In this document: positions 6,045 through 14,913 of the stretch, piece by piece
How the letters are laid out: the number at the start of each line of letters is the position of its first letter
Position numbering within the stretch: position 1 is the first letter of the stretch
DNA from: Bacteroidales bacterium
GTDB lineage: Bacteria > Bacteroidota > Bacteroidia > Bacteroidales > UBA932
Direction: 5' to 3'
DNA: 64,000 nucleotides
Assembly (NCBI GenBank): GCA_024693285.1
Contig: JAILLE010000038.1
Coordinates: 124,001 to 188,000 of the forward strand
The notes under the pieces: model-generated
What the model was told of the DNA's origin: nothing
Seen by the model: the letters and a program-made list of their open reading frames with translations, nothing else
The model's database searches: none
Program-made: the position numbers and the translations under genes

Positions 6045-7229
6045 TTATTTTCGTCTTATGTGCAGCCTGATGCCTTCAGGGTGCTGCTGGCAGAAGGTTG
6101 CCGCATCTTCTACTACCAGGGCAAGGTAGCCTCCGCCGCCGGCGCCGGGCATCTTCCATGCGAGGACGCCAGGGGTGGCGGCCCATTGGGCGATGGTGGC
6201 GGGGATGTCAAGGGCAGAGGGCACCGGCCGGACCATGCCGGGGAACATGGCGACCTGGGCGTTGAAGCTGTCCAGATAAGCGGCAGCGAACGCCTTAAGA
6301 TTCATGGCCATGATGGCGTCCCAGCAACGATCGGCCGCAGCTGCCAACGCTTTGACTTTAGGCTCAGTAATGTCCTTTCCCTCGACCACCGAGCAACCCG
6401 GACGCCTAGGCTCCATCGGAATCATCGCAAGATGGTTCTCAAGCCAGTCCAGCACAGCCGGATTCTCACAAGTCTCGATCTTCTCGGGCCAAAAACGGTT
6501 GTTGTAATAGTGTCTGGCAAGGCCAGGAATACAAATACCAATTGCATCCTGCGCCCCGGAAATAATGCCATCACTCCGCTCCGGATCGTTCTCGAAACAG
6601 AATATAAGCTTAGCCAGCATCTCCGGCTCCATGTCAGGGAGCTTGATAGGCCAGATCTTCTGGATCATCTTCCTGGTCGAGGTCGAGAGGCCGCAACGGT
6701 CTCTGACCTCGAAGGTCGGCTCAAGGCTGATAGTAAGCGCCCAACCAGGAGCGAAATACGACACGTAAGGCTGATCGATCCAAGTTCCAGCAAGGTCAAG
6801 TCGGGTCGGAATGCTTGATGACTCAGCCTTTAGGTCAGTCGACGAGCGGGCTTTCAGACCCTCGGCTGGAGTGCGCTGGAGAACAACATATTCAATCCCT
6901 CGCTCCTCGCAGAACTTGCGCTTCTGCTCGCTACTTCCATCAGCATTGACCACGAAAATGTCGGGCTTCAACGCCTCTACCGTCGGGATGAAGTCCATCA
7001 CTCCGTCGCCGGCGTTGATAAAGGCATCCTTGACGTAACGTATCGCTTTGACCATGAACAACCTTTCCTGCTCGGGATAAAGGGTCTTATGGTTCTTATA
7101 ATGCAGTACGGTGGCGTCGGAGCCTATTCCGACATACAGGTCCCCGTAAGCTGATGCCTGCCGGAAAAACTCCACATGACCGCTATGAAGCAAGTCATAA
7201 CACCCCGACACAAATACTTTCTTCGGCAT
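6045..7229 (-). CDS. Bifunctional cytidylyltransferase-like / GHMP sugar kinase-like protein
   Basis: A two-domain fusion of 394 aa. Residues 1-130 are a nucleotidyltransferase of the cytidylyltransferase type: KKVFVSGCYDLLHSGHVEFF with the HxGH signature, then VKAIRYVKDAFINAGDG. After a linker, residues from about 140 are a GHMP kinase: IPTRLDLAGTWIDQPYV, the substrate/ATP loop variant SDGIISGAQDAIGI, and the C-terminal glycine motif PGAGGGGYLALVV. Known: such pairs phosphorylate a sugar at C1 and then activate it to a nucleotide sugar. Inference: it makes an NDP-sugar for the capsule; the sugar is unknown. It lies 11 nt downstream of the epimerase gene and ends at a terminator, so it closes the operon. 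Alternatives are heptose or fucose-type activation. Confidence 0.8.
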   Translation of the reverse strand: MPKKVFVSGCYDLLHSGHVEFFRQASAYGDLYVGIGSDATVLHYKNHKTLYPEQERLFMVKAIRYVKDAFINAGDGVMDFIPTVEALKPDIFVVNADGSSEQKRKFCEERGIEYVVLQRTPAEGLKARSSTDLKAESSSIPTRLDLAGTWIDQPYVSYFAPGWALTISLEPTFEVRDRCGLSTSTRKMIQKIWPIKLPDMEPEMLAKLIFCFENDPERSDGIISGAQDAIGICIPGLARHYYNNRFWPEKIETCENPAVLDWLENHLAMIPMEPRRPGCSVVEGKDITEPKVKALAAAADRCWDAIMAMNLKAFAAAYLDSFNAQVAMFPGMVRPVPSALDIPATIAQWAATPGVLAWKMPGAGGGGYLALVVEDAATFCQQHPEGIRLHIRRK

Positions 7230-7239
7230 AATGTTGATT

Positions 7240-8400
7240 CTAATACTTCCGCCAGACCATCTTGTTGACTATTCCGACGTAGCTCTGGATAATCTTCACC
7301 ACCTTGGTGCTGACGTTCTCTTCGACATAGTCCGGCACAGGGGTGCCATGGTCGCCGTTCTGGTTCATGGCGACAGCGGTGTCCACGGCCTGCAGCAGCG
7401 ATTTCTCGTCGATTCCGGCTATGAAGAAGCAGGCCTTGTCGAGGGCTTCCGGACGCTCGGTCGAGGTGCGGATGCATATTGCCGGGAACGGATGTCCCAC
7501 GGAGGTGAAGAATGAGCTTTCCTCGGGGAGGGTGCCACTGTCAGAGACAACCGCGAATGCGTTCATCTGGAGGCAGTTGTAGTCGTGGAAACCGAGAGGC
7601 TCGTGCTGGATGACACGTCTATCAAGCTGGAACCCAGTTGCTTCCAGGCGCTTGCGGCTCCTGGGATGGCAACTGTAAAGGATGGGCATGTCGTACTTCT
7701 CGGCCATCTTGTTAATGGCGGTGAAGAGGCTCAGGAAGTTCTTCTCGGTGTCGATGTTCTCCTCGCGGTGGGCGCTCAGAAGGATGTATTTCCCCTTCTC
7801 CAGGCCGAGCCGCTTATGGATGTCGCTGGCTTCGATCTGAGGCAGGTTCTCGTGCAGGACTTCCGCCATAGGGCTGCCGGTGACGTAGGTGCGTTCTTTC
7901 GGCAGGCCGCAGTCGGCCAGATAGCGCCTTGCGTGCTCTGAATATGCCATATTCACGTCGGAGATGATGTCCACGATGCGGCGATTCGTCTCTTCCGGGA
8001 GGCATTCGTCTTTGCAGCGGTTGCCGGCTTCCATGTGGAATATGGGAATATGCAGGCGTTTGGCTCCGATGACGCTCAGGCAGCTGTTCGTGTCGCCCAG
8101 GACCAACACGGCGTCGGGCTGGACTTCGACCATAAGCTGATAGCTTTTGGCGATTATATTGCCCATAGTCTCTCCAAGGTCCTTCCCTACCGCGTCCATA
8201 TAGACGTCGGGGTCGGCGAGGCCGAGGTCCTTGAAGAATACTCCGTTGAGATTATAGTCGTAGTTCTGTCCTGTGTGTGCCAGCAGGGTGTCGAAATACT
8301 TGCGGCATTTGTTGATCACCGCCGCCAGCCGGATAATCTCCGGCCTCGTCCCCACGATAATCAGCAACTTCAGTTTGCCGTTATTATTGAAACTTGCCAT
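7240..8400 (-). CDS. UDP-GlcNAc 2-epimerase family (UDP-L-FucNAc-forming, CapG/WbjD type)
   Basis: Non-hydrolysing UDP-HexNAc 2-epimerase, 386 aa. Family motifs: KLLIIVGTRPEIIRLAAVI at the N-terminus, GDTNSCLSVIGAKRLHIPIF with HMEAG, the catalytic-region NRRIVDIISDV, LSAHREENID and SDSGTLPEESSFF. Known: in the CapE-CapF-CapG pathway this enzyme converts the 2-acetamido-2,6-dideoxy-talose intermediate to UDP-L-FucNAc. That role is favoured here over WecB (UDP-ManNAc) because CapF- and CapE-type genes lie immediately upstream in the same operon, 4 nt away. Cytoplasmic. Confidence 0.88.
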   Translation of the reverse strand: MASFNNNGKLKLLIIVGTRPEIIRLAAVINKCRKYFDTLLAHTGQNYDYNLNGVFFKDLGLADPDVYMDAVGKDLGETMGNIIAKSYQLMVEVQPDAVLVLGDTNSCLSVIGAKRLHIPIFHMEAGNRCKDECLPEETNRRIVDIISDVNMAYSEHARRYLADCGLPKERTYVTGSPMAEVLHENLPQIEASDIHKRLGLEKGKYILLSAHREENIDTEKNFLSLFTAINKMAEKYDMPILYSCHPRSRKRLEATGFQLDRRVIQHEPLGFHDYNCLQMNAFAVVSDSGTLPEESSFFTSVGHPFPAICIRTSTERPEALDKACFFIAGIDEKSLLQAVDTAVAMNQNGDHGTPVPDYVEENVSTKVVKIIQSYVGIVNKMVWRKY

Positions 8401-8404
8401 AATG

Positions 8405-9637
8405 TTATTTTACTATCTCGAAGTAGGTGTCTGGTTTGTCAGGGTTGAAGATTTCGTTGCAGTACATGACTGTCACGAGGTTCTCTGTGTCAGAGAGATT
8501 GATGATGTTGTGAGTGTAACCAGGAAGCATGTGGACCGCCTGGATGTTGTCCCCACTGACCTCGAACTCAATCACCTCGTCAGTCCCGATCTTGCGCTCT
8601 TGGATGAGCGCGTGCCCGGCCACAACGATGAAGAACTCCCACTTGGTGTTGTGCCAATGCTGCCCCTTAGTGATCCCCGGCTTGGAAATATTGACGGAGA
8701 CCTGGCCGCAATTCAGAGTGTGGACCAGCTCGGTGAAAGAGCCGCGATCATCCACATTCATCTTCAGCGGGAAGGCCACCTTCTCCTTGGGCAAGTAGCT
8801 CAAGTAGGTGGAATACAGCTTTTTGGCGAAACTCCCGGCGGGAATCTCAGGAATAGTCAGGGTCTTGGGCTGCTCGGCGAACTGATTGAGCAGGTCCACA
8901 ATCTCCCCTAGCGTCGCCTTATGGGTCGTCGGCACATAGCAGTACCGGCCGGCCTCGCTCGGAATGACGGTGAGCCCTTCAAACTCGCACCTATGCTCAT
9001 TTCCCTTCAGCGCCTCGATCATCTCATCCACAAGATCATCGATATAAAGCAGTTCCAGCTCGACTGAAGGATCATTCACAGTGTACGGAAGGTCATTTGC
9101 CACGGCGTTGCAGAACGTCGCCACAGCGCTGTTGTAGTTCGGCCGGCACCACTTTCCGAACAAATTCGGGAAACGGTAGACCAGCACCTTAGCGCCAGTC
9201 TCTACTCCGTACTTCAGGAACAAATCCTCCCCCGCCTTCTTGCTCCGGCCATATTCAGAATTCCCGAAACGGCCGGTCAGCGAAGCCTGCTGCGAGCTCG
9301 AAAGCATTACAGGACAAGTGTTTCCGTGCTTTTTTAGGGTGTCGAGTAAGGTGCTGGCGAAGCCGAAATTGCCCTGCATGAACTCCTCCTGGTTCTGAGG
9401 CCTGTTGACCCCGGCCAGGTTGAACACGAAGTCACACTCCCCGCACCAGGCATCCAGTTCTTCGGGCCTCGAATCGATGTCATATTCAAAGACCTCTTCC
9501 ACTGTCATTCTGAGCGACAGCGAAGAATCTTTTCCGCCCAAGCCGTAAGACTTGGCCTTCCCGTCCCGAATATTCCCAAGCTGCGCGCAAAGGTTTCTTC
9601 CGACGAAACCCTTCGCCCCAGTGACTAGAATCTTCAT
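8405..9637 (-). CDS. capF: CapF/WbjC-type bifunctional UDP-sugar epimerase-reductase
   Basis: 410 aa. The N-terminal SDR domain (KILVTGAKGFVGRNLCAQL, FNLAGVNRP, catalytic YGRSKKAGE) reduces, and the C-terminal cupin (SKPGITKGQHWHNTKWEFFI, GYTHNIINLS) epimerises, the 4-keto sugar: the middle step to UDP-L-FucNAc. This order of domains is specific to CapF/FnlB/WbjC. Odd: after GLGGKD it contains SSLSLRMT, a copy of the short repeat found in sodA and ugd, but inserted in the opposite orientation and read in another frame. A second, degenerate piece may lie at TVIPSEAGRY. Both sit in the SDR half away from the catalytic motifs. It overlaps no neighbour and sits between CapE- and CapG-type genes. 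Confidence 0.9.
   Translation of the reverse strand: MKILVTGAKGFVGRNLCAQLGNIRDGKAKSYGLGGKDSSLSLRMTVEEVFEYDIDSRPEELDAWCGECDFVFNLAGVNRPQNQEEFMQGNFGFASTLLDTLKKHGNTCPVMLSSSQQASLTGRFGNSEYGRSKKAGEDLFLKYGVETGAKVLVYRFPNLFGKWCRPNYNSAVATFCNAVANDLPYTVNDPSVELELLYIDDLVDEMIEALKGNEHRCEFEGLTVIPSEAGRYCYVPTTHKATLGEIVDLLNQFAEQPKTLTIPEIPAGSFAKKLYSTYLSYLPKEKVAFPLKMNVDDRGSFTELVHTLNCGQVSVNISKPGITKGQHWHNTKWEFFIVVAGHALIQERKIGTDEVIEFEVSGDNIQAVHMLPGYTHNIINLSDTENLVTVMYCNEIFNPDKPDTYFEIVK
9502..9530. repeat. Short repeat, copy 4 (in capF, opposite orientation)
   Basis: CTGTCATTCTGAGCG ACAGCGAAGAATCT on the plus strand: the reverse complement of copies 1-3, with one extra base in the middle. On the coding strand it reads DSSLSLRMT and keeps the frame open. 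Confidence 0.7.
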
Positions 9638-9658
9638 TTCATTCAGATTGACTGGGAA

Positions 9659-10750
9659 TTATTCGCTGCGGATATCCTTCGACTTCATCTTGGGCTCGAG
9701 ACCGAGATCCTCACGCACGAAGCGCAGCTTCAGCAGCAGTGCCTTCATCCCTTCGACATCCAGCCTTCTGGTATTATGGGAATGGTAATCCTCGATCTTC
9801 GACATGTCGGCGTTGCCCTTCGTGAAATAGTTGTCGTAGTTCAACTCACGGCTGTCGCAAGGGATGCGGAAATAATCGCCCATGTCAATAGCCCTGGACA
9901 TCTCCTCCCTCGTCACCAGCGTCTCATAAAGTTTCTCGCCATGACGGGTTCCGATCACCCTCACCTCTGTCTCTCCGTACTTCGGATCGATCTTGGAATA
10001 TGTCTCCTTAAGTGCCTGGGCCAGAGTGCTAAGTGTCGCAGCGGGAGCCTTCTGGACGAATAAATCACCGTTCTTACCGTGGGTGAACGCATAGACCACA
10101 AGGTCCACCGCGTCGTCCAGCGTCATCATGAAACGGGTCATGTTCGGATCGGTGATGGTGATAGGCTTGCCCTCCATCATCTGCTCGACCCACAGGGGGA
10201 TGACAGATCCGCGGGAAGCCATCACATTGCCATAGCGGGTGCAGCAGATGGTCGTAGCGGCATTCTCGCCAAGGGCCCTGCCCTGCGCGATCGCCACCTT
10301 CTCCATCATGGCCTTGCTTATTCCCATCGCGTTGATCGGATAAGCCGCCTTGTCGGTACTCAGCACCACAACGTTCTTAACTCCATGAGCTATTGCGCTA
10401 AGCAGCACATTATTAGTGCCTTCCACATTCGTACGCACCGCTTCCATCGGGAAAAACTCGCAGCTCGGCACCTGTTTCAAAGCGGCGGCGCTAAAGACAT
10501 AGTCGACCCCACCCATGGCGAAGTCGACCGCCTCACGCTGGCGCACGTTGCCGATAAAGAATTTCACCTTACCGGCCACGTCTGGCCTCTGAGCCTGTAG
10601 GAAGTGACGCATGTCATCCTGCTTCTTCTCGTCGCGGCTCAGGATCCTTATCTCCTTGATGTCGCTATCCAGGAAACGCCTAAGCACGGCGTTTCCGAAA
10701 CTGCCGGTTCCACCGGTGATCAGAAGAACTTTATCTTTAAAAACTGACAT
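9659..10750 (-). CDS. capE: CapE/WbjB-type UDP-GlcNAc 4,6-dehydratase/5-epimerase
   Basis: 363 aa, extended-SDR polysaccharide biosynthesis protein. MSVFKDKVLLITGGTGSFGN gives the NAD(P) loop, LSRDEKKQDDMRHFL the substrate region, AALKQVPSCEFFPMEAVRTN and STDKAAYPINAMGISKAMME the catalytic section (Met/Lys form of the YxxxK motif typical of this inverting subfamily). The C-terminal block is ELNYDNYFTKG. It performs the first committed step from UDP-GlcNAc to UDP-L-FucNAc. Known relatives: S. aureus CapE, P. aeruginosa WbjB, E. coli FnlA. It starts 11 nt after the tyrosine kinase stop and is followed by capF and the epimerase, making a complete three-gene pathway. Confidence 0.9.
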   Translation of the reverse strand: MSVFKDKVLLITGGTGSFGNAVLRRFLDSDIKEIRILSRDEKKQDDMRHFLQAQRPDVAGKVKFFIGNVRQREAVDFAMGGVDYVFSAAALKQVPSCEFFPMEAVRTNVEGTNNVLLSAIAHGVKNVVVLSTDKAAYPINAMGISKAMMEKVAIAQGRALGENAATTICCTRYGNVMASRGSVIPLWVEQMMEGKPITITDPNMTRFMMTLDDAVDLVVYAFTHGKNGDLFVQKAPAATLSTLAQALKETYSKIDPKYGETEVRVIGTRHGEKLYETLVTREEMSRAIDMGDYFRIPCDSRELNYDNYFTKGNADMSKIEDYHSHNTRRLDVEGMKALLLKLRFVREDLGLEPKMKSKDIRSE

Positions 10751-10761
10751 ATCCCAAATTA

Positions 10762-13176
10762 TTATGCCTTCGCTGTCTTCGCGTCAGCGTTCTTGCCGTA
10801 GTAACCGTAGTGGCCGTAGTGACCGTAACGGCCATACTTGCCGTAATAGCCTGAACCAGAGGAGGTTCCGTTGAGAGCGTAGCACAGGTTCTTGTACTCT
10901 CCCCTCTTGTACATCGCCTCAAGCTCAGGGACGAGCTCCTTGTCAAGCAAGCCGGCCCTGACGATGAACAATGTCCTGTCGACACACTCATTGATTATCT
11001 TAGCGTCAGTCACGATGTTGATCGGAGGGCAGTCGATGATGACATAATCATACTGGGTCTTGAGCTCAGAGACGAGCTTTCCAAACCTCGGATCAGCGAT
11101 CAACTCAGCAGGGTTCGGAGGGATGGTTCCGACCGGGAGCACCTGAAGAGTAGGATAGTTGGGAGACTGGACGATAAGCGATTTGACATCGTCAGTCTTT
11201 CCAGCCAGGTAATCGCTAATACCATTCTCCGGGTTGCCGGCGAATTCGGACAATGTCCCGTGGCGAAGGTCACCGTCAATCACCAGAACCTTCTTGCCCT
11301 TGATGGCCAGACAGATGGACATATTCATCGTCACGAATGACTTTCCGGAGCCGGGATTGAATGAAGTGGTGGCCAACACGTTGGCGGAAGGATCCTTGGT
11401 CATGAACTCGAGGTTGGTCCTCATGACTCTGAAGGCCTCGTTGACAGCGTTCCTGTTGCCATGCTCCACGACAACAGCGGTTTCGTCAAGAGCCTGCCTC
11501 TTGATCTTGCCCAAGAGATTCTTCTTCTTGGAAGCGAGAGGAATCTCACCCAAATATGGCAGCGACAAAGCTTTCAGATCCTTCTTGGAGTGGATCTTGT
11601 TGTCGGCAGTCATCATGATGTAAAGGATGGCCAGAGGAATCAAGAGGCCGAGCAGGAAGGCTATCAACATGATCTGGGTCTTCTTAGGGGCCACAGGTCC
11701 GCCGATAACGGGGTGCTTGATGATACGAGTATTGTAGGCGGTGAAAGCCTGTGAGAGCTCGTTCTCCTCACGCTTCTGGAGGAGGAAGAGGTACAAGCTC
11801 TGCTTGACGGTCTGCTGACGCTCGACTGAAAGCAGCTGGTTGGCCTGCTTCGGGTTGGCAGCGATCCTGGCGGAAGTAGCCCTGGACTGGCCCTGGAGGC
11901 CGCTGAAACGGGTGTTGAGAGCCAGTATCTCATTGTCCATGGACATTGAGATGGCGCCCCTCATAGATTCGAGGGTCTTGTCCATATCCTTGACGAGCAC
12001 GTTGTTCTCGCCGGAGTTCTCGACCAGGTTGTTCCTCTCGATGAGCTGCTTGTTATATTCGTTGATACGGCTCTCGATGGCGGAGTTGGTGATGCCCATA
12101 TTGGCGGGCAGGGGCTGGTTGTTGGAGCCCTCGTTGGCGATGTAGTTCTTTACATAGCGGGCCATATAGAGCTGGTTGTTAAGCTCCTGCATCTGCTGGT
12201 TGATGGCCGCGTTCTGCTGCATGTAAAGGTCAGCGGCGGCGCCAACGTCGGGGATCATATTCTCGGATTTGAACGCCGAGATGTCCGCGTCAACGTCGGA
12301 AAGCTCGCCCTCAATCACCTTCAAACGGTCGTTGATGAACTCAGAAGTGGCCCTCGCGAGGAGGTTCTTGTCCTGGACCCACTTGACATTATAGACGGCG
12401 ATCAGAGTGCTCACAACGTCCTGAGCCCTTTGGGTCGAGACGTCATCCAGACCGATAGTGATCATGTCGGCCATCTTGTCTGACTGAGTGACGGTCAGGC
12501 GATTGGCAAAGCTGTTGATCGCGCTTTTCTTGGACATCCTCTGGAAGTTGATCTTGGAGTCATATCCTTCGGCGGGGTAAGAACTGGTCTTGGAGACGAT
12601 AATCTTTCCGAGAGGGGTCACCAGGGTGTCGCCAAGGGCGCCCTTGATGGCAGGCCCGGAGAGTTTGTCCTTCATCAGCACGAAATCGTCCAGGGCAACC
12701 TTGCCGTCCGCGGAGTTTTCGATAGTGAAGGAAGCGGTCTGATTGTCAGGCATTTCCAGCATCTCGACCTCGATCGGAAGGGTCGTGCCATAGAGGGTCA
12801 TATCATAGCGGCGACCGGGAGAGATATAGCTGTTATAAAGCTTGAGCCTGTCGACGACGTCCCCCATGATGTCCGGGGAACGGAAGGCGCGAAGCTCGTT
12901 GTAGACGTTGGTCCTGGTCATGAACATGCCCATGTCGGCGAACTCGGTGGAGTTGTCGATAGAGCGGCCGCGGGTGTCTGATTTGATCTGGACCTCAGCC
13001 GAGGAGTGGTAAACCGGGGCGGTGGTCAGGACGACAAACGCTCCGACCAAAAGGCAGATAGCTAGTGAGATCACGAACCAGTACCACTTCGCCAGACAGC
13101 GATTTAGGAACTCCCGAAGATTGAATTCTTCTTCTTGGGGAATATTGGCAGTGTTGTCGAATGTTTCCATATTCAA
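10762..13176 (-). CDS. Wzc-type chain-length/tyrosine autokinase (BY-kinase)
   Basis: 804-aa inner-membrane co-polymerase. N-terminal Wzz region with a membrane span near residues 35-55 (WYWFVISLAICLLVGAFVVL), a long coiled-coil periplasmic part (VIEGELSDVDADISAF), and a second span near 510-535 (MLIAFLLGLLIPLAILYIMM). The cytoplasmic kinase has Walker A TSFNPGSGKSFVTMN, Walker A' KVLVIDGDLRHG and Walker B YDYVIIDCPP. The C-terminal tail is a Tyr cluster (YYGKYGRYGHYGHYGYYGK), the expected autophosphorylation site. It controls polymer length and export together with the Wza-type lipoprotein encoded 4 nt upstream. Full length, nothing missing. Confidence 0.93.
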   Translation of the reverse strand: MNMETFDNTANIPQEEEFNLREFLNRCLAKWYWFVISLAICLLVGAFVVLTTAPVYHSSAEVQIKSDTRGRSIDNSTEFADMGMFMTRTNVYNELRAFRSPDIMGDVVDRLKLYNSYISPGRRYDMTLYGTTLPIEVEMLEMPDNQTASFTIENSADGKVALDDFVLMKDKLSGPAIKGALGDTLVTPLGKIIVSKTSSYPAEGYDSKINFQRMSKKSAINSFANRLTVTQSDKMADMITIGLDDVSTQRAQDVVSTLIAVYNVKWVQDKNLLARATSEFINDRLKVIEGELSDVDADISAFKSENMIPDVGAAADLYMQQNAAINQQMQELNNQLYMARYVKNYIANEGSNNQPLPANMGITNSAIESRINEYNKQLIERNNLVENSGENNVLVKDMDKTLESMRGAISMSMDNEILALNTRFSGLQGQSRATSARIAANPKQANQLLSVERQQTVKQSLYLFLLQKREENELSQAFTAYNTRIIKHPVIGGPVAPKKTQIMLIAFLLGLLIPLAILYIMMTADNKIHSKKDLKALSLPYLGEIPLASKKKNLLGKIKRQALDETAVVVEHGNRNAVNEAFRVMRTNLEFMTKDPSANVLATTSFNPGSGKSFVTMNMSICLAIKGKKVLVIDGDLRHGTLSEFAGNPENGISDYLAGKTDDVKSLIVQSPNYPTLQVLPVGTIPPNPAELIADPRFGKLVSELKTQYDYVIIDCPPINIVTDAKIINECVDRTLFIVRAGLLDKELVPELEAMYKRGEYKNLCYALNGTSSGSGYYGKYGRYGHYGHYGYYGKNADAKTAKA

Positions 13177-13180
13177 GAGA

Positions 13181-13996
13181 TTAAATATACTTGCTGATTC
13201 TTTGGATGACGAGGATTGTCGAGGTCACGAAGGAGCCGAGGCTCAACCAGAAGGAAGCTGAACGGACATTGTTGCCGTTGACAGTGGACTGGCGCTTCTT
13301 GAAGTCATTGGGCTCGACATAAATGACATCGTCCTGCTGGAGATAGTAGGCCGGTGAATAAATCATGCTACGGGTTGAAGTGAGGTCGAGCGTGTAGGTC
13401 TTCTGGTGGCCATTCTCATTCCTGAGCAACTTGACATTTTCCCTATTGCCTTGGATACCGAGGTCTCCGGCAGTGCTCAATGCGTCAAGGACTGTCATAC
13501 CATCCTTGCCGATCGGGTAGCGGCCAGGCCTGGCGACCTCGCCAAGAACCTGGAAGTAAAGGTTCATGAACTCGACGGTCACGACAGATTCATTGACCTG
13601 TCCCTGGTTTTTAAGCTCGTCCTTGATCTTCTTGGCGACCTCTTGCCTGGTCATTCCAGCAACCTTGACCCTGCCGAGGGTCGGGAAGTCGATAGTGCCG
13701 TCCGCAGCGATGGTGTAACCGGAGACATAGGCGTTGCTGGATCCGGAGATGAAGGAGTTGGTGTTCTGACCGAGCCTCTGGGCGGTGTAGGGCAGGTTGA
13801 ACAGGGCGCTGAGCTCTGCGGTCTTGGCGTTGACGATGATCGAGATCATGTCATTGGGCTGCAGCACAATGTTCTTGACGGCCACAATCTCAGCTCCGTC
13901 AGCTTGATCCGTGTCCTGGAAATAAGTGATGTTCTTCGGTGTCGAGCACGCCGTCATCAGCGCCGTCGCCACCATGAAAATAAATGCTTTTCTCAT
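13181..13996 (-). CDS. Wza-type polysaccharide export lipoprotein
   Basis: 271 aa. The N-terminus MRKAFIFMVATALMTACSTP is a lipoprotein signal with the acylated Cys at residue 17. It is followed by a Poly_export/SLBB arrangement: LQPNDMISIIVNAK, YTIAADGTIDFPTLGRVKV, VTVEFMNLYFQVLGEVARPG, DALSTAGDLGIQGNRENVKL and YYLQQDDVIYVEPND. A C-terminal hydrophobic stretch (ASFWLSLGSFVTSTILVIQR) would span the outer membrane or anchor the protein. It forms the outer-membrane export channel for the capsule or exopolysaccharide. It lies between upxY and the BY-kinase gene in the usual Bacteroidetes order. Confidence 0.9.
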   Translation of the reverse strand: MRKAFIFMVATALMTACSTPKNITYFQDTDQADGAEIVAVKNIVLQPNDMISIIVNAKTAELSALFNLPYTAQRLGQNTNSFISGSSNAYVSGYTIAADGTIDFPTLGRVKVAGMTRQEVAKKIKDELKNQGQVNESVVTVEFMNLYFQVLGEVARPGRYPIGKDGMTVLDALSTAGDLGIQGNRENVKLLRNENGHQKTYTLDLTSTRSMIYSPAYYLQQDDVIYVEPNDFKKRQSTVNGNNVRSASFWLSLGSFVTSTILVIQRISKYI

Positions 13997-14026
13997 TTTT
14001 AGTATTTGTTATTTGTTATATTCTTT

Positions 14027-14740
14027 CTACTCGACCTTTTCAAGCATCGAAGGCGGGATGAAGCGCGTCGCGAACGCCGCCACTCCCTCGATCGTCACAA
14101 TCAGCTTACGGTCGTGCCGGATCCGCTTGATATGCCCTTCGAAGCCCTTGAATATTCCATCAGTCACCCTGACTCGGTCGCCCAAATGGTACTTCGGCTC
14201 ATCCTCGCCGAGATATTCCAGGCCAGCCTCTTTCATGTGGCAAAGCTTTATGAACATCTCCATTTGTGCCTCGGGGACGGTAACCGGCGGTTTCGTGCCA
14301 TCGTCGCGGGAGTAGTCGTAATATGGGATCAGGGACGTGCTGTACCGGGCTTTGATCTCCCGCAGGCCAACCGGCGTGGTCTTTATGAATATCAGGGAGC
14401 GCACCAGCGGCTCCTCGATGTATTTCATGTTCTTCTCGATGATGTGGGTCGGGTAGAAATATTCCACATCACCTTCGTCCAACGTCCGTTTGACCAGATT
14501 GATCTTCCCGAACAGCACCCTCACCGGATACCAAGTCACCTTAGTCAAAGCCGCATTGGACTTAGGTGAAACCGCACTGGACTTAGGTGAAACCGCTCTG
14601 GCCCCTGCTGAAAGTCTGGAGCCAGGCGAAGCCGCTCTGGACTTAGGTGACTTGGGTGCCGCAGGTGCCTTAGACGCCGCCGCGGGAACCTTGGGTGCCT
14701 TGAAACTATTTGAGGATTCTTCTGGCATGTATGATATCAA
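14027..14740 (-). CDS. upxY: UpxY-family capsule antiterminator (NusG-like) with repetitive N-terminus
   Basis: 237 aa. Residues from about 70 form a NusG-like N-terminal domain (TKVTWYPVRVLFGKINLVKR, EPLVRSLIFIKTT) and the C-terminus holds a KOW motif (GDRVRVTDGIFKGFEGHIKR). Known: UpxY proteins are the first gene of Bacteroides capsule operons and prevent premature termination of their own operon. Odd: residues 10-68 are an extra low-complexity extension rich in A, P, K, S (SPKSSAVSPKSNA), built from roughly 21-bp tandem repeats and absent from ordinary NusG-like proteins. The start may be at 14740 or, four codons later, 14728. It heads the capsule operon, 30 nt upstream of the export lipoprotein gene. 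Confidence 0.85.
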   Translation of the reverse strand: MISYMPEESSNSFKAPKVPAAASKAPAAPKSPKSRAASPGSRLSAGARAVSPKSSAVSPKSNAALTKVTWYPVRVLFGKINLVKRTLDEGDVEYFYPTHIIEKNMKYIEEPLVRSLIFIKTTPVGLREIKARYSTSLIPYYDYSRDDGTKPPVTVPEAQMEMFIKLCHMKEAGLEYLGEDEPKYHLGDRVRVTDGIFKGFEGHIKRIRHDRKLIVTIEGVAAFATRFIPPSMLEKVE

Positions 14741-14913
14741 ACTATTCGGTCAACGCCCCCGCCCTTTCGTCTCTTCACCCGCTCGCCCGCACACACGCAA
14801 AACCATCGCTCCCCCCGCCATCAGCAAGGGTAGTCAACGGTCAATCAGCATGTTAGCAATCTGAACTCGTCCCACTCCAATCCAAGAGCGTCAAACGTGA
14901 CCATAAAAGTCTA

